The notes below the pieces were generated by a model that did no database searches, was not told the DNA's origin, and saw only the letters and a program-made list of their open reading frames with translations. Made by a program: the position numbers and the translations under genes. This document shows, piece after piece, positions 60,929 through 64,000 of a stretch of DNA of 64,000 bases. The stretch is from Halegenticoccus soli. Lineage in GTDB: Archaea; Halobacteriota; Halobacteria; Halobacteriales; Haloferacaceae. The stretch covers positions 868,001 through 932,000 of the forward strand of contig NZ_PEND01000001.1 of NCBI RefSeq assembly GCF_002844195.1. The letters are read 5' to 3'. Position 1 is the first letter of the stretch. The number at the start of each line of letters is the position of its first letter.

Positions 60929-61291
60929 ATGCCAGTCTACGTCAACTTCGAAGTCCCAGCCGACCTCCAGGAACGCGCCATCGAGGCGCTCGAGGTCGCC
61001 CGAGACACAGGTAGCGTAAAGAAAGGAACCAACGAGACGACGAAGGCCGTCGAGCGCGGCAACGCCGAGCTCGTCTTCATCGCCGAGGACGTCCAGCCCG
61101 AGGAGATCGTGATGCACCTCCCCGAGCTGGCCGACGAGAAGGGGATCCCCTTCATCTACGTCGAGACGCAGGACGACATCGGCCACGCCGCCGGCCTCGA
61201 GGTCGGCAGCGCCGCCGCGGCCATCGTCGACGCCGGCGAGGCGTCCGACGACGTCGAGGACATCGGGCAGAAGCTCGAGGACCTGCAGTAA
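60929..61291 (+). CDS. rpl7ae: 50S ribosomal protein eL7 (L7Ae)
   Basis: A 120-residue RNA-binding protein that recognises kink-turns in 23S rRNA, box C/D and H/ACA sRNAs and RNase P. The family core has [19 protein letters not shown], followed by [16 protein letters not shown] and [18 protein letters not shown] Shine-Dalgarno (GGAGAGGTG) sits seven bases before the ATG. It leads an operon with eS28, eL24 and nucleoside diphosphate kinase, as in other haloarchaea. Confidence 0.97.
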   Translation: MPVYVNFEVPADLQERAIEALEVARDTGSVKKGTNETTKAVERGNAELVFIAEDVQPEEIVMHLPELADEKGIPFIYVETQDDIGHAAGLEVGSAAAAIVDAGEASDDVEDIGQKLEDLQ

Positions 61292-61297
61292 GCGACC

Positions 61298-61522
61298 ATG
61301 AGCGCAGAGGAGAACGCCAGCGACTCGACGCCCGCCGAGGTCATCGAGATCGTTGGCAAGACAGGGATGCATGGCGAGGCCATGCAGGTCAAGTGCCGAA
61401 TCCGCGAGGGCTCGAACAAGGGCCGAATCATCACGCGGAACGTGCTGGGTCCCGTGCGCGAGGGCGACGTCCTCCAGCTCCGGGAGACCCAGCGCGACGC
61501 CGACTCCATCGGAGGCCAATAA
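61298..61522 (+). CDS. rps28e: 30S ribosomal protein eS28
   Basis: A 74-residue eS28. The OB-fold core [20 protein letters not shown] and [20 protein letters not shown] are diagnostic, with the C-terminal [18 protein letters not shown]. Six bases after eL7; its TAA overlaps the eL24 start. Confidence 0.97.
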   Translation: MSAEENASDSTPAEVIEIVGKTGMHGEAMQVKCRIREGSNKGRIITRNVLGPVREGDVLQLRETQRDADSIGGQ

Positions 61523-61719
61523 TGCCACAGACGCGAGAATGTGACTACTGCGGCGCGGACATCGAGCCCGGCACGGGCACGATGTTCGTCCGAACCGACG
61601 GCACCGTCATCCACTACTGCTCGTCGAAGTGCGAGAAGAACGCGGCGCTCGGCCGCGAGTCCCGCGACCTGGAGTGGACCGAAGCGGGCGGCGGCGCGGG
61701 CCGGGAGAGCGAACGATGA
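61522..61719 (+). CDS. rpl24e: 50S ribosomal protein eL24
   Basis: A 65-residue zinc-binding protein with C7, C10 (ECDYCG) and C33, C37 (YCSSKCEKN) as ligands. The RDLEWTE motif near residue 48 is conserved. The start overlaps eS28 and the end overlaps ndk, giving tight coupling. Confidence 0.96.
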   Translation: MPQTRECDYCGADIEPGTGTMFVRTDGTVIHYCSSKCEKNAALGRESRDLEWTEAGGGAGRESER

Positions 61720-62195
61720 GTCACCACGACGAGCGAACCTTCGTGATGGTCAAGCCGGACGGCGTCCAGCGCGGCCTCATCGGGGAGATCGTCTCGAGGT
61801 TCGAAGCGCGCGGCCTGAAGCTGGTCGGCGCGAAGTTCGTGCAGATCGACGAGGGACTGGCCCACGAACACTACGGCGAACACGAGGGCAAGCCCTTCTT
61901 CGAGGGTCTCGTGGACTTCATCACGTCCGGGCCGGTGTTCGCGATGGTCTGGGAGGGGCAGGACGCGACCCGTCAGATCCGAAAGATGATGGGCGAGACC
62001 GACCCGGCCGAGTCCGCCCCCGGCACCATCCGCGGCGACTTCGGCCTCGACCTCGGTCGCAACGTCATCCACGGCTCCGACCACGAGGACGAGGGCGCGA
62101 ACGAGCGCGAAATCGACCTGTTCTTCGACGAGGACGAACTCCTCGACTACGAGCGCGTCGACGAGGTCTGGCTCTACGAGGAGTCGGAGCACTAG
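61716..62195 (+). CDS. ndk: Nucleoside diphosphate kinase
   Basis: A 159-residue enzyme that equilibrates nucleoside tri- and diphosphates via a phospho-His, H119 in RNVIHGSDH. The N-terminal [20 protein letters not shown] and [15 protein letters not shown] segments are family-typical. Length is normal for haloarchaeal NDK. Operon-coupled to eL24 through an ATGA overlap. In other haloarchaea IF2 often follows; here it does not. Confidence 0.97.
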   Translation: MSHHDERTFVMVKPDGVQRGLIGEIVSRFEARGLKLVGAKFVQIDEGLAHEHYGEHEGKPFFEGLVDFITSGPVFAMVWEGQDATRQIRKMMGETDPAESAPGTIRGDFGLDLGRNVIHGSDHEDEGANEREIDLFFDEDELLDYERVDEVWLYEESEH

Positions 62196-62342
62196 GCGCG
62201 GCTTTTCGTCGCCGACCGGCCGCTTTCTGCGATTCCGCTCCGGTAGCCGTCCGCCCGATCCCGTCGGCCGGCGCGAGGCGGATCGGTCCGCCGACCGACC
62301 GGTCCGCCTCGACGACAGTCAACGCCGGCGCGGAAAACAGCT

Positions 62343-63035
62343 ATGCCCGTCAGGGCGGAGGCTACCGATACGAGTGGCACACAGGAAGACCGAAGCCGGA
62401 GCGGGTTCGTTCGAACGCGGGCGAGACGGGGGCGCGATCGGGGGGCGAGTACGGACGTGAGCGAACTCGTCCTGATCGCGGCGCTGTTCGTCGGCCTGGT
62501 CGTCCTCGCGCTGTTCGCGTCCGTCGCCGCCGTGGCGACCGTCACGGTCGCGCTCGTTCGGGCGACCGGCGTCGTGGGGTTCTTCCCGGGCGACCCGCCC
62601 GCCGGCCACCGGAGCCTCGACGAGGTGGAAGCGCGGCTGCGGACGCTCGAACTGGAGCGGTACATCGACGCGGGCGTCGTCTGCGACGTCGTCCCGGAAC
62701 GGCGCAGATCCGCCGGCGAGCTGTTCGCCCGTCGCGGTCCCGCCGTCGACGGGGTCAGGGTCGACGTGGCGGTGCCGACCGCCGAACGGACCGTGACGGA
62801 CGTCTGGTTTCCCATCCCCGAGCGGCTCACCGGCCAGTCGGCGCTGGAGCGCTTCCTGAACCGGCACCGCGTCCCGTACGACGACCTCACCGAACTCGTC
62901 GGCACCGAGTTGCCGGTGCGGAAAACGGCGACCGGCGAGTGGCGGGTCGTCCTGGACGACGGCCGACCGCGAGGCTCGGACGCCGGGGAGCTGTTCCGGA
63001 GAAACGTGCGGTGGCTCCTCGAGAACCGCCGCTGA
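62343..63035 (+). CDS. Membrane-anchored acidic protein, unknown
   Basis: Up to 230 residues. A hydrophobic segment (LVLIAALFVGLVVLALFASV) is followed by a soluble domain with SLDEVEARLRTLELERYIDA, VTDVWFPIPERLTGQS and RKTATGEWRVVLDDG. No known motif. The first 38 codons (Arg/Ser-rich) are not convincing, so a GTG start near 62457 (VSELVLIAAL) may be the true start. A single N-terminal anchor with the domain in the cytoplasm or outside is likely. Confidence 0.55.
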   Translation: MPVRAEATDTSGTQEDRSRSGFVRTRARRGRDRGASTDVSELVLIAALFVGLVVLALFASVAAVATVTVALVRATGVVGFFPGDPPAGHRSLDEVEARLRTLELERYIDAGVVCDVVPERRRSAGELFARRGPAVDGVRVDVAVPTAERTVTDVWFPIPERLTGQSALERFLNRHRVPYDDLTELVGTELPVRKTATGEWRVVLDDGRPRGSDAGELFRRNVRWLLENRR

Positions 63036-63177
63036 GGCCCGTTCGATCGCCGCGATCGGCGAACTCCGATCGGCGAATCCGCGGCCGGCGAACGCCGGTC
63101 GCCGATCCGCGGTCGTCGGTTGGAGCGGCCGTCCGGCGCGGCGGTCGTCGTCCCGGCCGCCGGGGATTCCATTGACA

Positions 63178-63279
63178 CGTAGAGGCAAACCGATCAGTCG
63201 TGTGCGGCAAACACTCATAATTTCCTATTTTATTAGGTGAAAAATATTTCCCGGTCACCTCGCAACGGCCGAACGTCAC
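63178..63279. promoter_or_regulatory. A/T-rich promoter of the PhoD-like gene
   Basis: The stretch contains CCTA-N6-TAGG (63224-63237) and an AAAAATATTT element about 32-41 nt before the ATG, the likely TATA box. It resembles the phoA upstream region in A/T content but I see no shared exact motif. Confidence 0.45.
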
Positions 63280-64000
63280 ATGGCCCACGAGGGATCGACT
63301 GACGCGGAACCGGGCGGCACGCGGCGCGACGTTCTCAGGGCGGCGGGGGCCGCGTCGCTCTGTGGGGCGGTCGCGACGCTCCTCGCCGACGGGGCGATGG
63401 CCGAGGAGGTCGCCCCCGAACCGACGAGCCGATCGAAACCGTTCGCGGCGGACGGGACCGACGACGACGGGACGACCTTCTCGCACTCGGTGGCGAGCGG
63501 GGATCCGACGCCGAGCGGAGTCGTCCTCTGGACGCGCGTCCACCCCGAGGCGTACGATCCGGACGTCCCGCTCGGCGTCGAGGTCGCGGCCGACGAGGAG
63601 TTCACCGAGGTCGCGTACCGCGGCGTGGTCGAGCCGAGCGCGATCGACCCGGCCGACGACTACGCCGTGAAGGCGGAACTCGACGGCGAGCTCCCGGCCG
63701 ACTCCCGGCTGTACTACCGGTTCGTCTACGACGGCGTCCGGAGCCGGGTCGGCCGCTGCCGGACCCTGCCGGAGCCGACCGACAGCCCCGAGAAGCTCTC
63801 GCTCGCGGTCGTCACGTGCCAGGACTTCCGGAACGGGTACTACGGCGCGTTCGCCCGCGTCGCGGACGAGGAGGTCGACTTCCTCGTCCACCTCGGCGAC
63901 CTCATCTACGAGTACGCCGGCGAATCCGAGTACGTCGGCCGCGACGTAGCGCTGCCGAGCGGGAAGTCGGTGGCCCACGGGCTGGAGGACTTCCGGTACC
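63280..64000 (+). CDS. PhoD-family alkaline phosphatase/phosphodiesterase, N-terminal part, runs off the window
   Basis: At least 240 residues, open at the right edge. It starts with a twin-arginine signal (RRDVLRAAGAASLCGAVA). The PhoD N-terminal domain motif HSVASGDPTPSGVVLWTRV is clear, followed by LYYRFVYDGVRSRVGRCRTL and the beginning of the metallophosphoesterase domain (AVVTCQDFRNGYYGAF and FLVHLGDLIYEY, carrying metal ligands). PhoD enzymes release phosphate from phosphomono- and diesters outside the cell with Ca/Fe. Frame is intact up to the edge. Confidence 0.92.
   Translation, partial: MAHEGSTDAEPGGTRRDVLRAAGAASLCGAVATLLADGAMAEEVAPEPTSRSKPFAADGTDDDGTTFSHSVASGDPTPSGVVLWTRVHPEAYDPDVPLGVEVAADEEFTEVAYRGVVEPSAIDPADDYAVKAELDGELPADSRLYYRFVYDGVRSRVGRCRTLPEPTDSPEKLSLAVVTCQDFRNGYYGAFARVADEEVDFLVHLGDLIYEYAGESEYVGRDVALPSGKSVAHGLEDFRY

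Overview
This window is haloarchaeal (class Halobacteria) chromosomal DNA. It is very GC-rich, and its predicted proteins are strongly acidic. It has archaeal-type ribosomal proteins (eL7, eL18, eL24, eS28), archaeal RNA polymerase subunits, A/T-rich TATA boxes close to start codons (short or no leaders), twin-arginine signal peptides on secreted proteins, dodecin, and mevalonate kinase next to isopentenyl phosphate kinase. Most of it looks like ordinary core and near-core chromosome. Genus cannot be fixed from the sequence alone.

Layout. 1-790: the end of a TnpB-type (IS200/IS605, IS1341-like) element running off the left edge, a small divergent gene, and a possible truncated gene remnant. 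868-4201: a small membrane protein, hisD, and a Tat-exported alkaline phosphatase with a dockerin-like tail. 4532-13311: small metal-binding or conserved proteins, two MscS-type channels, membrane proteins, dodecin, a metallophosphatase, a UspA protein and a PAC2 protein. 13437-24932: a TrmB regulator, a zinc-ribbon membrane protein, an aldo/keto reductase, then a carbohydrate ABC transporter (binding protein, two permeases, ATPase, small membrane protein) followed by two Gfo/Idh/MocA oxidoreductases and a TIM-barrel isomerase/epimerase. 24975-27544: an eIF2B-alpha/ribose-bisphosphate-isomerase family protein, moaA and a hot-dog protein.

27676-34377 holds a compact methylaspartate-cycle cluster: the family III CoA-transferase on the minus strand, and divergently glutamate mutase S and E, methylaspartate ammonia-lyase, mesaconyl-CoA hydratase and a CitE-type lyase. 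Together they convert glutamate through methylaspartate, mesaconate, mesaconyl-CoA and methylmalyl-CoA to glyoxylate plus propionyl-CoA, the haloarchaeal anaplerotic route from acetyl-CoA. 34384-38365: an ABC-2 exporter pair, an NAD(P)-binding protein, a decayed relative of it, a 4-Cys small protein and a beta-keto-acid cleavage enzyme.

38541-44701 is the two-part translation/transcription region typical of haloarchaea: tRNA-Ser, uS13, uS4, uS11, Rpo3; then tRNA-Leu, eL18, uL13, uS9, Rpo10, Rpo6, enolase, uS2. 45306-47101 carries mevalonate kinase and isopentenyl phosphate kinase. 47107-60667 is mixed: cupin, EamA transporter, RNase Z-like hydrolase, Lhr helicase, potassium channel, a Dna2-like nuclease-helicase, a secreted metzincin-like protease and a DUF2342-type zinc protein. 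60929-62195 is eL7, eS28, eL24 and ndk behind a structured leader. The window ends inside a Tat-exported PhoD-type phosphatase.

I did not find a clearly new multi-gene system. The best leads are the sugar cluster with an unassigned substrate and a conserved-looking small membrane partner, the secreted metzincin, the inverted repeat enclosing the glmS TATA box, the eL7 leader, a Cys-less eIF2B-family paralogue, and a palindrome in front of the alkaline phosphatase.
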